A stretch of 20,296 bases of DNA from a virus. Positions 1 through 6,786 of this stretch are shown here, piece after piece (position 1 is the stretch's first letter; the number at the start of each line of letters is the position of its first letter). The stretch spans positions 1-20,296 of the IMG/VR virus record IMGVR_UViG_3300025853_000868, one strand, 5' to 3'. Below the pieces are notes generated by a model. The model had not been told where the DNA came from. It did no database searches and saw only the letters and a list, made by a program, of their open reading frames with translations. The translations under genes were made by a program, and so were the position numbers.

Positions 1-561
1 GGGGTGGGCCTGGAGGAAGCTGTTGTAGCTGTCCTCGGCGGCCATGGTTTCGTATTCCTGCTGCATCGGCGCCAGGACCTCCTGGAGCCGGCGGTTGACC
101 TCCGCCTCAATCCGGGCGTTGATACTGGCCTCATTGAAGGGGTCGTAGTCGGGGACCTCCACCTCCTTCAAACTCTCGGCGCCCTTCATCAGCGCTTCCC
201 GCTCCCGCACGAACTCCCGGCGTTGGTCCGCCAACTCCTGGGTCTTCCGGGTGTAGTCGGCCCTCATGTTCTTCATCAGCTTGGCAATGTCGGGCGGGAC
301 CTGGCCGATGGCGTCATCCCAGGACAGGTTCCGGCGCCGGGGCTTCCCGTCTTCGCCGGTGTCTTCAATCTCCACGTCCCCCTCCTCGGCCATGGCTTCC
401 ACCATGGAGGGTTCCACGTCCGGGGATTCGGCCGTGGCCGAATCGGTGGCCGAATCGGTGGCCGAATGGGCGGCCTGGGCCTCGGCCAGGACCGTCTCCG
501 CCACGGACTGGTGGTGGGAAGGGGCGTTGCTCGGTGCGGTCAATACGTCGGGGGTGCTCAT
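1..561 (-). CDS. scaffold-like head assembly protein, C-terminus beyond window
   Basis: Partial gene: 187 codons are visible and the frame is still open at base 1. The start is the ATG at 559-561, behind a weak AAAGGGAC-type ribosome site. Residues 1-55 are low complexity and Ala/Ser/Thr/acid rich, with a small tandem SATD repeat near residues 33-44. From about residue 95 the chain becomes highly charged and helical (ADYTRKTQELADQRREF), typical of a coiled coil in phage scaffolding proteins. Its place downstream of portal, where scaffold and major capsid usually follow, supports the same role. No sequence signature is strictly diagnostic, so scaffold is inferred from composition and position. 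An internal head protein is the main alternative. Confidence 0.6.
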   Translation of the reverse strand, partial: MSTPDVLTAPSNAPSHHQSVAETVLAEAQAAHSATDSATDSATAESPDVEPSMVEAMAEEGDVEIEDTGEDGKPRRRNLSWDDAIGQVPPDIAKLMKNMRADYTRKTQELADQRREFVREREALMKGAESLKEVEVPDYDPFNEASINARIEAEVNRRLQEVLAPMQQEYETMAAEDSYNSFLQAHP

Positions 562-584
562 GGGTGAGTCCCTTTGCTTGGGGT

Positions 585-1088
585 TTAGATGAGGAGGTCG
601 GACACGTCCTCGGCGTCAATCATCTGCAGGGGCGTGCCCACGCGGAAGTACCATCCCGGGTTCCAGCCGGGTGCGGTCACGAACTGGACGGGGCGGCCGA
701 ACATGCGGGACCCCAGCTCGAAGACGGACACGTTCTGGATGCGGCTGATGATGAAGGTTCGCCACCCCGGGAGGTCCCCGGTAGCGGAGGCGGACTGCGG
801 GTCCACGTACAAGTGGAGGTACACCGTTCCGTTCTTCCCGCGCCAGATGGCGTGCGGGTTGCCCACGCGCGTCCCGTACTTGCCCAGGACGCCCTCAGGC
901 TGCCACTTGTCATTGTAGAAGAAGCTGACGGGGTTCTTTAGGTCAATGGCCTTCTGCAACTCCCGCATCGGGTCCCCACCGAAGGCCGCCACGTACTGGG
1001 CGGACCTGGTGCGGGGGATGACCGTGCGCGGCCGCCGGCCGAAGCCGAAGGCCTTGGCGAGCTGGGCGCGGATGCTGGTGAAGGCCAT
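585..1088 (-). CDS. WYL-like domain protein in the head gene cluster
   Basis: A 167-residue protein starting at the ATG at 1086-1088. Residues 1-30 are basic. Residues 41-125 show the pattern of a WYL domain: a helix with LQKAI, then PVSFFY, a strand with GTRVGNPHAIW, YLHLYVD, then WRTFIISRIQNV. WYL domains are Sm-like folds known from bacterial transcription regulators and defence-linked proteins, where they sense ligands or nucleic acid. Residues 126-167 are hydrophobic with several aromatics (GWNPGWYF). No helix-turn-helix is attached, so it is not a complete WYL regulator. It lies between two probable head genes, suggesting an assembly or DNA-associated role. The family match is by eye and the function is unknown. 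Confidence 0.55.
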   Translation of the reverse strand: MAFTSIRAQLAKAFGFGRRPRTVIPRTRSAQYVAAFGGDPMRELQKAIDLKNPVSFFYNDKWQPEGVLGKYGTRVGNPHAIWRGKNGTVYLHLYVDPQSASATGDLPGWRTFIISRIQNVSVFELGSRMFGRPVQFVTAPGWNPGWYFRVGTPLQMIDAEDVSDLLI

Positions 1089-1094
1089 GGGGGA

Positions 1095-1607
1095 CTACCG
1101 CCGCATCCGGCTGGCGAAGTCGAAGGCCTCGGCCTCCTCCTCCTCTTCCGGCATGACCTCGACGGACACGGACACGTCCGCTTCTTCCCCCTCGGCTGGC
1201 ATGTCCAGGAACTCCTCAAACTTGGAGTCCTTGGCCAACTGGATGAGGGCGGCCGTCAGGGTGGTGAGGTCCGCTTCCGTGCGGAGCTGGTCGAGCTCGA
1301 TGGGCAGGGGCTTCCCGTAGTCCTCGGCGGCCGCTGCGGCCATGGCGAGGAACCGCACCACGTCCGGCTCCAGCTCCATCACGGGCTCGGTGTACTTGTC
1401 GGGGACAATGTCCATCCCCATCACCCGGCCCACGTCCGCGATGGCCTTGGCCAGGGCGTTCATCACCTTCACGTTGATGGGCTTGTCAAAGGCCGGGACC
1501 AGGGCGGCGAGCTCGGAGCCGATGATGGCGTCCGCATCCTGGGCGGCCTCCATGAGGTCGGGGGGCATTCCGTCGGAGGGCATGGAGGGGCCGTAGTCGA
1601 GGGGCAT
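1095..1607 (-). CDS. hypothetical acidic protein between portal and WYL-like gene
   Basis: A 170-residue protein starting at the ATG at 1605-1607, three bases after the portal stop codon, with a GGAG ribosome site inside the portal end. It is acidic and mostly helical in composition. There is a run of alanines near residue 90 (LAMAAAAAEDYG) and a strongly acidic stretch EEEEEAEAFDF near the C-terminus, ending in a basic RMRR. No membrane segment, signal peptide or enzyme motif is seen. Its place directly after portal suggests an accessory head protein expressed with the packaging genes. I do not recognise the family. Confidence 0.75.
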   Translation of the reverse strand: MPLDYGPSMPSDGMPPDLMEAAQDADAIIGSELAALVPAFDKPINVKVMNALAKAIADVGRVMGMDIVPDKYTEPVMELEPDVVRFLAMAAAAAEDYGKPLPIELDQLRTEADLTTLTAALIQLAKDSKFEEFLDMPAEGEEADVSVSVEVMPEEEEEAEAFDFASRMRR

Positions 1608-1610
1608 GGG

Positions 1611-3326
1611 TCAGACTCCAGGAACGGGGCCGGGCGCCCCTTCGATGGGGAGGCCTTCGGGCGGGAGGCCTTCGGGCGCGGGGGGTGCCACCTCGGGGGG
1701 AGGCGGGGCAGGGGTAGACAGGTTCTCCGGGAGCTGGAACACCCGGACCATCTCTTCGAGGATGAGGGCCGGGTCCGCCCCGAGCTGGACCAAGATGGGC
1801 GCCAGGCGCTCCAGGCTCTGCTGCTTGGCCAGGTCACTCATGGGCGTGGTGCCCGCGTCCACGGCCCAATACGAAAAGTCACCGGTGAGGTCATCGGCGG
1901 AGAGGATGGTGGGGCCTACCGGGTTGGGCAGGGCCAGGGGCTCCGCGTCATCCCCGAGGACCACCGACAACATCACGTTGTAGGTCTGCGCCAGGCCGGT
2001 GATGACCGCATCCCGGATGCGGGCCATCCGTCCCAGCTCGGAGGAGGTGTAGGCGGCCAGGAGGTTCTGTTCCGTGGCCGTGGACCTGGTGACCTCCCCA
2101 CGGGTGAACGGCGCCAGGAGGCCGGCGTCCCGGATATCCATGTCCACCGTGGTCGCATAGGCGGCGATATCGCCGGGGATGGGGGCCTGGGGGACCGGCA
2201 GAATGTTGCCGGCCAGGTCCGCCCCGGGCGCCAGGTCCACCTCCACGAACTCCCCGTCGAGGCCCTGGCTAATCTTCGCGCACGAGTCCTCGGAGAGGAA
2301 GCCGGCCCGGACCATCCACTGGCGGGCCATCCGCCGGACGCCCTGGGCCTGGTAGGTCCTCATCACGTTCATCTCCCGGAACTGGTCCAGGCTGCGGTGG
2401 ATGAGGCTGTAGCCCCGGAGCGGGGTGTCCGGGTCGCGCGAGAAGTAGAGCGGGAGGATGGGCACCACGGGGCGGCCGGACGCACTCTTGTAGGGGATGC
2501 CCGTGGTTTCGTGGACAATCTCACCCTCGGGGGTCTCGGCCTCGGCCTCGGCCTCGGGGTCGAGGGCGCCCACCTGAACGCGGACCCCCTCGAAGAGGTA
2601 GGCGTCCCCGTCTTGGTGGTCGGGCGACCACACCAGGAGCCGGTCTTCCTGGAGGTCGTAGAGCTCCACGATGCGGACCCACCGGTCCGAGTCGGGCACG
2701 GCCCCCGCGTTGGAGTCAATGCCCAACATGGTGTCCTTCCCGGCAATGCCCGTGGCTTCAATCCACTTCGAGTACGCCCGGGTCCTGAACTCCGTGGACT
2801 CCTTGCCGTAGCGCTCCGAGGCCTCGGCCACCGGCATGAGGTACACGTGGCCTACGTGGCGCTGCTGGTCCCAACTGCAGGCCGTGGCGTCCACGATGAC
2901 CTCCCAGGGCGGGAGTGCAGCGCAGGACACCCGCTTCAACGGGTCCACGGACTCCACCGGCGCCAGCTTCATGAAGGCGCACGGGTAGATGAGCGCCAGG
3001 CGGGTGGCGTCTTCGAGCTGCTCCCGGATGGTGAGCAGGTACTGGTTGGCCGTGGCCTGGGCCACCTCGGGGTTGCCCCGGTCCCGGAGGTCCGGTTCCA
3101 CCCGAACCGCCGGGTTCTTGGCGTAGAGGCTTCCCAGGTAGGACTCCACCACGGCGTAGGCCTTGGGGACCTCGGTGCGGAGGATGCCGTCAAGGGTGGG
3201 GTAGGTCTCGGACTCCCAAAAGCGCGTCATGTAGAGGCGCCGCAGCTCCCGTAGCTGGTCCCGCCGCTGGTCCCAGTACAGGTCATGCTGTTCGCAAATG
3301 TCGCGAATGTCCGAGGGTTCGAGCAT
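1611..3326 (-). CDS. portal protein
   Basis: A 571-residue protein directly downstream of TerL, the usual place of the portal gene. Portal forms the dodecameric ring at one capsid vertex through which DNA is pumped and leaves. The N-terminus (residues about 1-60) is helical and carries the Trp- and Tyr-rich segment RRLYMTRFWESETYPTL. The middle alternates mixed strands and helices and includes LPPWEVIVDATA, a type of sequence common where portals describe a fixed wing domain. A helical region around residues 300-420 fits the stem and crown. The last 35 residues are Pro/Gly/Glu repeats (PEGLPPEGLPIEG), probably disordered. The start ATG at 3324-3326 lies 8 bases after the TerL stop. Identification rests on length, fold pattern and synteny. 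Confidence 0.8.
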   Translation of the reverse strand: MLEPSDIRDICEQHDLYWDQRRDQLRELRRLYMTRFWESETYPTLDGILRTEVPKAYAVVESYLGSLYAKNPAVRVEPDLRDRGNPEVAQATANQYLLTIREQLEDATRLALIYPCAFMKLAPVESVDPLKRVSCAALPPWEVIVDATACSWDQQRHVGHVYLMPVAEASERYGKESTEFRTRAYSKWIEATGIAGKDTMLGIDSNAGAVPDSDRWVRIVELYDLQEDRLLVWSPDHQDGDAYLFEGVRVQVGALDPEAEAEAETPEGEIVHETTGIPYKSASGRPVVPILPLYFSRDPDTPLRGYSLIHRSLDQFREMNVMRTYQAQGVRRMARQWMVRAGFLSEDSCAKISQGLDGEFVEVDLAPGADLAGNILPVPQAPIPGDIAAYATTVDMDIRDAGLLAPFTRGEVTRSTATEQNLLAAYTSSELGRMARIRDAVITGLAQTYNVMLSVVLGDDAEPLALPNPVGPTILSADDLTGDFSYWAVDAGTTPMSDLAKQQSLERLAPILVQLGADPALILEEMVRVFQLPENLSTPAPPPPEVAPPAPEGLPPEGLPIEGAPGPVPGV

Positions 3327-3334
3327 CGGGGGCC

Positions 3335-4909
3335 TCAGAAGGGCAGGGAAGAAGAACGGATGCGCCGGGCACGGCTGGCCGCGATGAGGTCATCTATCCG
3401 CGTTCGTTGGGAGTGTAGCGCGTGCGTGCGCCACGTGGCAGGAACATCCCGGAGGCAACGGTAGGCGAGGGCGCAGGCCATCGCCGCGTCATCGTGGGAG
3501 CCTTTCGGCGCCTCGGGGGCCACCTTCCCGGCGGGGATGGTGAGGGACCGCAGCTCCAACCAGGTGGGCCGGTCCAGAATCTGGATTAGCTGCAGGCTTT
3601 CGCGCAAGGTGTCGAAGGCGTCCAGCTTCGACTGGAGGCTGGTCACCCACGGCTTCCCCTTCGGTCCGCGCCACTGTTGCCGGTACCCACAGTGGTCCAT
3701 TTCCAGGAGGAAGGCGTGGCCGTGGTTGTTGGACTCGGCCAGAACCAGCGCCTGGTTGTAGCGGCTGGCTACCTGGATAGCGCGGTGGGACCAGGCCGCC
3801 GGTGTCACGCGGTTGTTTCGCTCGGTGTAGACCACCTGGCGGGTGGAGACGGACACCACGCAAAGGGCGGAGTAGTCGCCCCCGACGCCTCCCCCGATGT
3901 CCACGCCCATCACGTACCGGTCATGGGGGTGCGGCGGTTCAATCTCCCGGCCGTGGCTCTCCCCGTGGAGCTGGTGTTCCACGACGTGGATGTTCCCGAG
4001 GAGTTCGTCCTCGAAGTACCCGCCCTCCCGGTCCAGGAAGCAGTCATCCATACACCCGGGGTACTCCCGGCGGAACTTGTGGGTGGACCCGATGCGCTTC
4101 TCCGTCCGGCGCCGCCAGTGGAGCTGGCCCGGCCGTAGGCTGTACTCCCGCTGTATGTCGCGTTCGTAATCGGACAGACTGTCCATGAAGTCCGCCGGCA
4201 CCATGTCCGGCGGGTCTTCGTAGGCGGGGTGTTCCCACCACCACATCGTCAGGAGGTGCCAGCCGTTCTCCGGGGCGGCCCGGACAAGCTGGGAGAAGAA
4301 GTCCCCGGGGTTGTTGGCGGTGCTCTCCACCATGAGCAGCCCTTCCCCTACGGCCGCGTCGAGCTGGGCGATGGTCTCCTCCAGGTCCGGCGCGAAGGCC
4401 GCCTCCGAGAGGACCGCCGCTGCAGGGGTGAAGGAGCGGAGGCCGGTGTTGGACCTCGACGTGAAGGCCTGCAGGCTGGCGCCGGTGTCATCGTACTGGA
4501 TGCACCCGCGCGCCTGGGTGCGGATGGGGCGCTGTAGCAGGGCGGGCGGGTCCTGGAGCCAACGGCGGGCGTCGTTCAACAAGGCCGTGGCCGAGTCGTC
4601 CCGCATGGAGATGACGGCGTGCATGGCCTCGAAGCGGGTGGCCGTGGCCATCCAGTGGAGCACCATCTTGCAGCCGGTGGTGGCGTAGACCTGGCGCGCC
4701 TTGATGACGATGATGCGCTTGTGCCCCGCCTCGACGGCCGCGAATATCTTGCGCTGCATCGGGGAGGGCACGAAGGGCCGGGGCTTCTTGCTGTCCTTGT
4801 CCTGGACCTGGTGGAGCTGGGAGAAGGCGGACAGGTCCGACAACAGGTGTTCCACCCGCAGCGTCATCCCCGGCGGCACCCTCCCGGGGACGAAGGGGCG
4901 GGCCTTCAC
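3335..4909 (-). CDS. terL: terminase large subunit (packaging ATPase and nuclease)
   Basis: A 524-residue packaging motor that pumps phage DNA into the prohead and cuts it. The N-terminal ATPase shows a P-loop-like KARQVYATT at residues 70-78, an acidic Walker B position in AAVLSEAAF with Glu169, and a coupling motif VESTANN at 194-200. The C-terminal RNase H-type nuclease shows GVDIGGGVGGDYSA (Asp337, Asp345), AESNNHG (Glu392) and KGSHDDAAMA (Asp473, Asp474). The start is a GTG at 4907-4909 that overlaps the stop of the upstream 80-residue gene as GTGA. The Walker A lacks the usual GKT/S ending, a variant seen among terminases that keep the Lys-x-Arg-Gln core. Portal follows immediately. Confidence 0.93.
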   Translation of the reverse strand: MKARPFVPGRVPPGMTLRVEHLLSDLSAFSQLHQVQDKDSKKPRPFVPSPMQRKIFAAVEAGHKRIIVIKARQVYATTGCKMVLHWMATATRFEAMHAVISMRDDSATALLNDARRWLQDPPALLQRPIRTQARGCIQYDDTGASLQAFTSRSNTGLRSFTPAAAVLSEAAFAPDLEETIAQLDAAVGEGLLMVESTANNPGDFFSQLVRAAPENGWHLLTMWWWEHPAYEDPPDMVPADFMDSLSDYERDIQREYSLRPGQLHWRRRTEKRIGSTHKFRREYPGCMDDCFLDREGGYFEDELLGNIHVVEHQLHGESHGREIEPPHPHDRYVMGVDIGGGVGGDYSALCVVSVSTRQVVYTERNNRVTPAAWSHRAIQVASRYNQALVLAESNNHGHAFLLEMDHCGYRQQWRGPKGKPWVTSLQSKLDAFDTLRESLQLIQILDRPTWLELRSLTIPAGKVAPEAPKGSHDDAAMACALAYRCLRDVPATWRTHALHSQRTRIDDLIAASRARRIRSSSLPF

Positions 4910-5148
4910 TCCCCAACCAGGGTCAACACGTTCCGCAGCTCCTCCACCTCGGGGGTGTCCAGCTCGGGGGCTTCGTACCCCCGGGCCAGGTCCAGGACCC
5001 GGAAGGCCGTGTCCAGGACCGTGCGGTTGGGGGACTGGGTGCCACGCAAGGCCCGCTCAATGCAGGCGATGGCATCCGGCGCCAGCTCGGCCAGGGAGCG
5101 GTCAATCTGTGCCGGGGTGAGGACTCGGGGCTCAACAGGGTGGTCCAT
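4906..5148 (-). CDS. small protein upstream of TerL, candidate small terminase
   Basis: An 80-residue protein, first gene of the leftward late operon. The ATG at 5146-5148 has a clear AAGGAG ribosome site (complement of 5154-5159) spaced well for initiation. The chain is acidic and helical: LTPAQIDRSLAELAPDAIACIERAL, then a Leu-rich helix and an acidic tail. It overlaps terL by four bases (GTGA), so the two are translationally coupled. Position fits a small terminase subunit, which recognises the packaging site and regulates TerL. However, it is shorter than typical TerS proteins and no helix-turn-helix is obvious. It could instead be a regulatory or unknown protein. Confidence 0.6.
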   Translation of the reverse strand: MDHPVEPRVLTPAQIDRSLAELAPDAIACIERALRGTQSPNRTVLDTAFRVLDLARGYEAPELDTPEVEELRNVLTLVGE

Positions 5149-5170
5149 GGGGACTCCTTAGGTGATTCCT

Positions 5171-5204
5171 ACAGTGCAGGGTTGACCCGTCTACCATGCA
5201 CTGT
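5171..5204. repeat. AGTGCA element inverted pair I
   Basis: ACAGTGCAGGGT at 5171-5182 faces ACCATGCACTGT at 5193-5204. The arms match at 11 of 12 positions across a 10-base spacer that contains the end of GTTGAC. Arm centres are 20 bases apart, about two helical turns, as expected for one dimer or tetramer bound on one face of the DNA. It lies just upstream of the first late gene, so occupancy could control leftward transcription. Confidence 0.85.
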
Positions 5205-5238
5205 GAGACTATGCGGTCTTCCCCGGCTTTCGGGAGAT

Positions 5239-5329
5239 AGTGCAGGGTAGTGCAGGGTTTAGGCCCTCCGTATGTAGTATACATATCACTCCATTGCTCT
5301 ATAGGAATAACCCTGCACTGCCTTGCACT
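5239..5329. repeat. symmetric four-copy AGTGCA array around AT-rich centre
   Basis: Two perfect tandem copies of AGTGCAGGGT (5239-5248 and 5249-5258) point rightward. Two head-to-tail copies point leftward at 5310-5319 (ACCCTGCACT, perfect) and 5320-5329 (GCCTTGCACT, variant). The result is a large inverted repeat with two 20-base arms and a 51-base centre. The centre is AT-rich and holds its own palindrome at 5271-5285. The 10-base periodicity of the tandem copies puts them on the same DNA face. Confidence 0.85.
5271..5285. repeat. AT-rich palindrome inside the symmetric array
   Basis: TATGTA at 5271-5276 and TACATA at 5280-5285 are perfect 6-base inverted arms around a 3-base spacer. The element lies close to the symmetry centre of the four-copy array. 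It could be an unwinding site, a second operator half-site pair, or part of a promoter. Confidence 0.7.
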
Positions 5330-5363
5330 ATTGCCCTATAAGGGAGGAAGAATGGTAATCCTC

Positions 5364-5405
5364 ACAGTGCAGGGTAGACACGTCAACTTGTCAACCCCGC
5401 ACTGT
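5364..5405. repeat. AGTGCA element inverted pair II
   Basis: ACAGTGCAGGGT at 5364-5375 faces ACCCCGCACTGT at 5394-5405, matching at 11 of 12 positions. The spacer is 18 bases. GTCAAC occurs twice, at 5382-5387 and at 5390-5395, the second running two bases into the right arm. It is the counterpart of pair I on the early-gene side of the control region. A single half copy, AGTGCAAG at 5448-5455, lies further right and is followed by another GTCAAC at 5457-5462. Confidence 0.83.
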
Positions 5406-5536
5406 GGCCGAAAGGTCAGGTTTGAGGGGGCTACTTCTCGGTAGAATAGTGCAAGCGTCAACGGGTATTTGGGGCTGGCGGGCTTTTGGTGCTTTTCTTG
5501 TTGCATTCCTCCGCTACTCCATTACTCCAGTGTGGA

Positions 5537-5554
5537 GCGTGGGAGACACCACGC
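5537..5554 (+). promoter_or_regulatory. leader hairpin before the first early gene
   Basis: GCGTGG at 5537-5542 and CCACGC at 5549-5554 form a perfect 6-base stem with a 6-base loop. It ends 6 bases before the AGGAG ribosome site at 5561-5565. In the early mRNA it could affect ribosome access or transcript stability. There is no U-run after it, so it is not a typical intrinsic terminator. Confidence 0.45.
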
Positions 5555-5571
5555 CACCCCAGGAGAGCCAC

Positions 5572-5736
5572 ATGGAATACGGTATGCACCCGCTTGACCC
5601 CACCGACGACTACAACCCCGACGACTACCCGACCCCGCCGACCCCGCCGTCCACGGACCTCGGGGAGCTGCTGTTCAGCATCTTCGCGGCCGCCGGCATC
5701 ATGCTGGCCATGTGGTTCTGGATGCTGGTGCTGTGA
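5572..5736 (+). CDS. early membrane microprotein
   Basis: A 54-residue protein and the first gene of the rightward operon. The ATG at 5572 has an AGGAG ribosome site at 5561-5565 with 6-base spacing, which favours it over a longer in-frame reading from 5404 that runs through the repeat region. Residues 1-30 are soluble, acidic and Pro-rich (DPTDDYNPDDYPTPPTPP). Residues about 33-54 are a hydrophobic helix rich in Met, Trp and Leu ending at the C-terminus. This predicts a tail-anchored, single-pass inner membrane protein. Its stop overlaps the next start as TGATG. Early membrane microproteins of phages often act on the host envelope or block superinfection, but nothing here proves that. Confidence 0.75.
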   Translation: MEYGMHPLDPTDDYNPDDYPTPPTPPSTDLGELLFSIFAAAGIMLAMWFWMLVL

Positions 5737-6104
5737 TGGGGAAGCCTACCGACTCCGAAGTCTTGACCCTGGTGGACCTCCACACCATGGCCCGCGACAT
5801 TCAGGACCGGATGGAGGGCCTGGACACCCCGTGGACCCTCGACGTTCACGTGGGCCAGAAGGGCCTCCGGTCCTGGGGCGCGGTCACCTTCGAGTTCGCC
5901 CCGCCGGACCGCTACCACATGGGCCTCTTGGGCGCCGCGCGTGTCCGCCTCCCTGAGAACGCGCGCGTGCGGGACTACAACACCGGCCGGTGGAAGCACG
6001 CCAGCTACCGCATCAACAACGACTGGACGCTGGAAGTCACCCGGGAACTCATCAACCCCGTCTTCCCCGTCGAGGAGTTCAGCGTCCCGAAGGGGGAAGA
6101 GTGA
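5736..6104 (+). CDS. hypothetical early protein
   Basis: A 122-residue protein. I chose the ATG at 5736, which overlaps the upstream TGA as TGATG, over an earlier in-frame ATG at 5712 inside the microprotein gene. It begins with a helical segment (TLVDLHTMARDIQDRM), then has alternating strands with many aromatics (TPWTLDVHVG, AVTFEFAPPDRYHMG, KHASYRINNDWTLEV). This suggests a small alpha/beta or beta-rich fold. No catalytic motif, signal peptide or membrane helix is seen. I do not recognise the family. Its place between the membrane microprotein and a DNA-binding protein implies early expression. Confidence 0.75.
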   Translation: MGKPTDSEVLTLVDLHTMARDIQDRMEGLDTPWTLDVHVGQKGLRSWGAVTFEFAPPDRYHMGLLGAARVRLPENARVRDYNTGRWKHASYRINNDWTLEVTRELINPVFPVEEFSVPKGEE

Positions 6105-6544
6105 ACGCCCGGCCCCACCTTCCCCCGTCCCATGAGGACATTCTGACCGCCCTGCGGCGGTACGGCCCCCTCACCAAGGGAGACGCCTCCCGCCGGTCCG
6201 GCTACGCCATGAGCACCACCCACGATGCCATGCGGCGCCTGCAGCGCTTCGGCCTGGTCGAAGTCGTGATGACGGTGCGAGGGGAGGCCCGGGGCCGCAC
6301 CCGCAACGTCTACGGCCTGGTGGGTGTCCACCGGCGCCTCCGCTCCCGCCGCACCTTCATCTTGGAGTTGGTGGAGACGTTGCGCGCGGTCACCACCCAG
6401 GAGTTGGCCGCCCACGTCGGCATCAACCCGAAGACGGCCGACTACTACATCAAGGAGTTCCGGGAGGAGGGCGCCATCCGGCTGGTGGGCTGGGAGTTCC
6501 GCCCCACCGGGGGACGCCCGGCGCCGCTGTGGGGGGTCGCATGA
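6101..6544 (+). CDS. double winged-helix DNA-binding protein
   Basis: A 147-residue protein starting at the GTG at 6101, which overlaps the previous stop as GTGA. Residues about 8-65 form one winged helix: HEDILTALRRYGPLTKGDASRR, then the recognition-like helix AMSTTHDAMRRLQRFGLVEVV and a wing ending in NVYGLV. Residues about 80-147 form a second: LELVETLRAVTTQELAAHVG, NPKTADYYIKEFREEGAIRLV and a wing rich in Gly/Pro. Two such domains in one chain would bind two half-sites, or one longer site, as a monomer. It is the only clear sequence-specific DNA-binding protein near the AGTGCA array, so it is the leading candidate for operator or origin binding. That pairing is inference. Confidence 0.75.
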   Translation: MNARPHLPPSHEDILTALRRYGPLTKGDASRRSGYAMSTTHDAMRRLQRFGLVEVVMTVRGEARGRTRNVYGLVGVHRRLRSRRTFILELVETLRAVTTQELAAHVGINPKTADYYIKEFREEGAIRLVGWEFRPTGGRPAPLWGVA

Positions 6545-6786
6545 GTCGCCCGGAATGGCGACCCCGCCGCAACTGCTACAGCTGCGCCCGGGATTGGTAC
6601 GACCTCGACGACGACTACCACTACTGCCTTGTCATGGATGGCTCCGACCTCTACGCGCCGGTCATGGAGTGGGTCGACGCCCATGTGGCGACGGAGCCGG
6701 GCACCATGCCCCGCCCCGAGGCCGACGGGTGCCCCGGTTGGGTGCCGCGAGCGTGGCTGGCGCCGGTTTACGGAGGTGAGGAATGA
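6541..6786 (+). CDS. small Cys-containing hypothetical protein
   Basis: An 81-residue protein from the ATG at 6541, overlapping the upstream stop as ATGA. It is acidic and aromatic. An N-terminal CYSC pair (Cys12, Cys15) is followed by Cys29 and Cys64, which could form a small zinc site, although the spacing is irregular. There is no membrane segment. It has the look of short phage proteins that carry a CxxC followed by a Tyr-Cys pair, but I cannot assign a function. It is the first of four small overlapping genes between the winged-helix gene and the primase. Confidence 0.7.
   Translation: MSRPEWRPRRNCYSCARDWYDLDDDYHYCLVMDGSDLYAPVMEWVDAHVATEPGTMPRPEADGCPGWVPRAWLAPVYGGEE

Larger units (their letters stand above)
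5149..5571. promoter_or_regulatory. divergent control region, possibly also replication origin
   Basis: This is the only long stretch without a gene. It separates the leftward packaging genes from the rightward early genes and must hold promoters for both. It contains nine AGTGCA-type elements, an AT-rich core near 5268-5345 that stands out against the GC-rich genome, several GTCAAC hexamers and a leader hairpin before the first early gene. A weak plus-strand promoter candidate is TAGAAT at 5442-5447 with TTTGAG 15 bases upstream at 5421-5426; the AGTGCAAG copy at 5448-5455 would then sit at the transcription start. No good sigma70-type promoter was found on the minus strand by eye. Reading frames here are short and dictated by the repeats, so I call none. 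Confidence 0.8.

Noticed and set aside
5250-5444. 64-residue plus-strand reading frame inside the control region
   Set aside because: It runs through the AGTGCA repeats, has no ribosome site, and its composition follows the repeats rather than coding bias.
5490-5530. T-rich stretch considered as an intrinsic terminator
   Set aside because: The T-runs are short and interrupted, and no stable GC hairpin precedes them.
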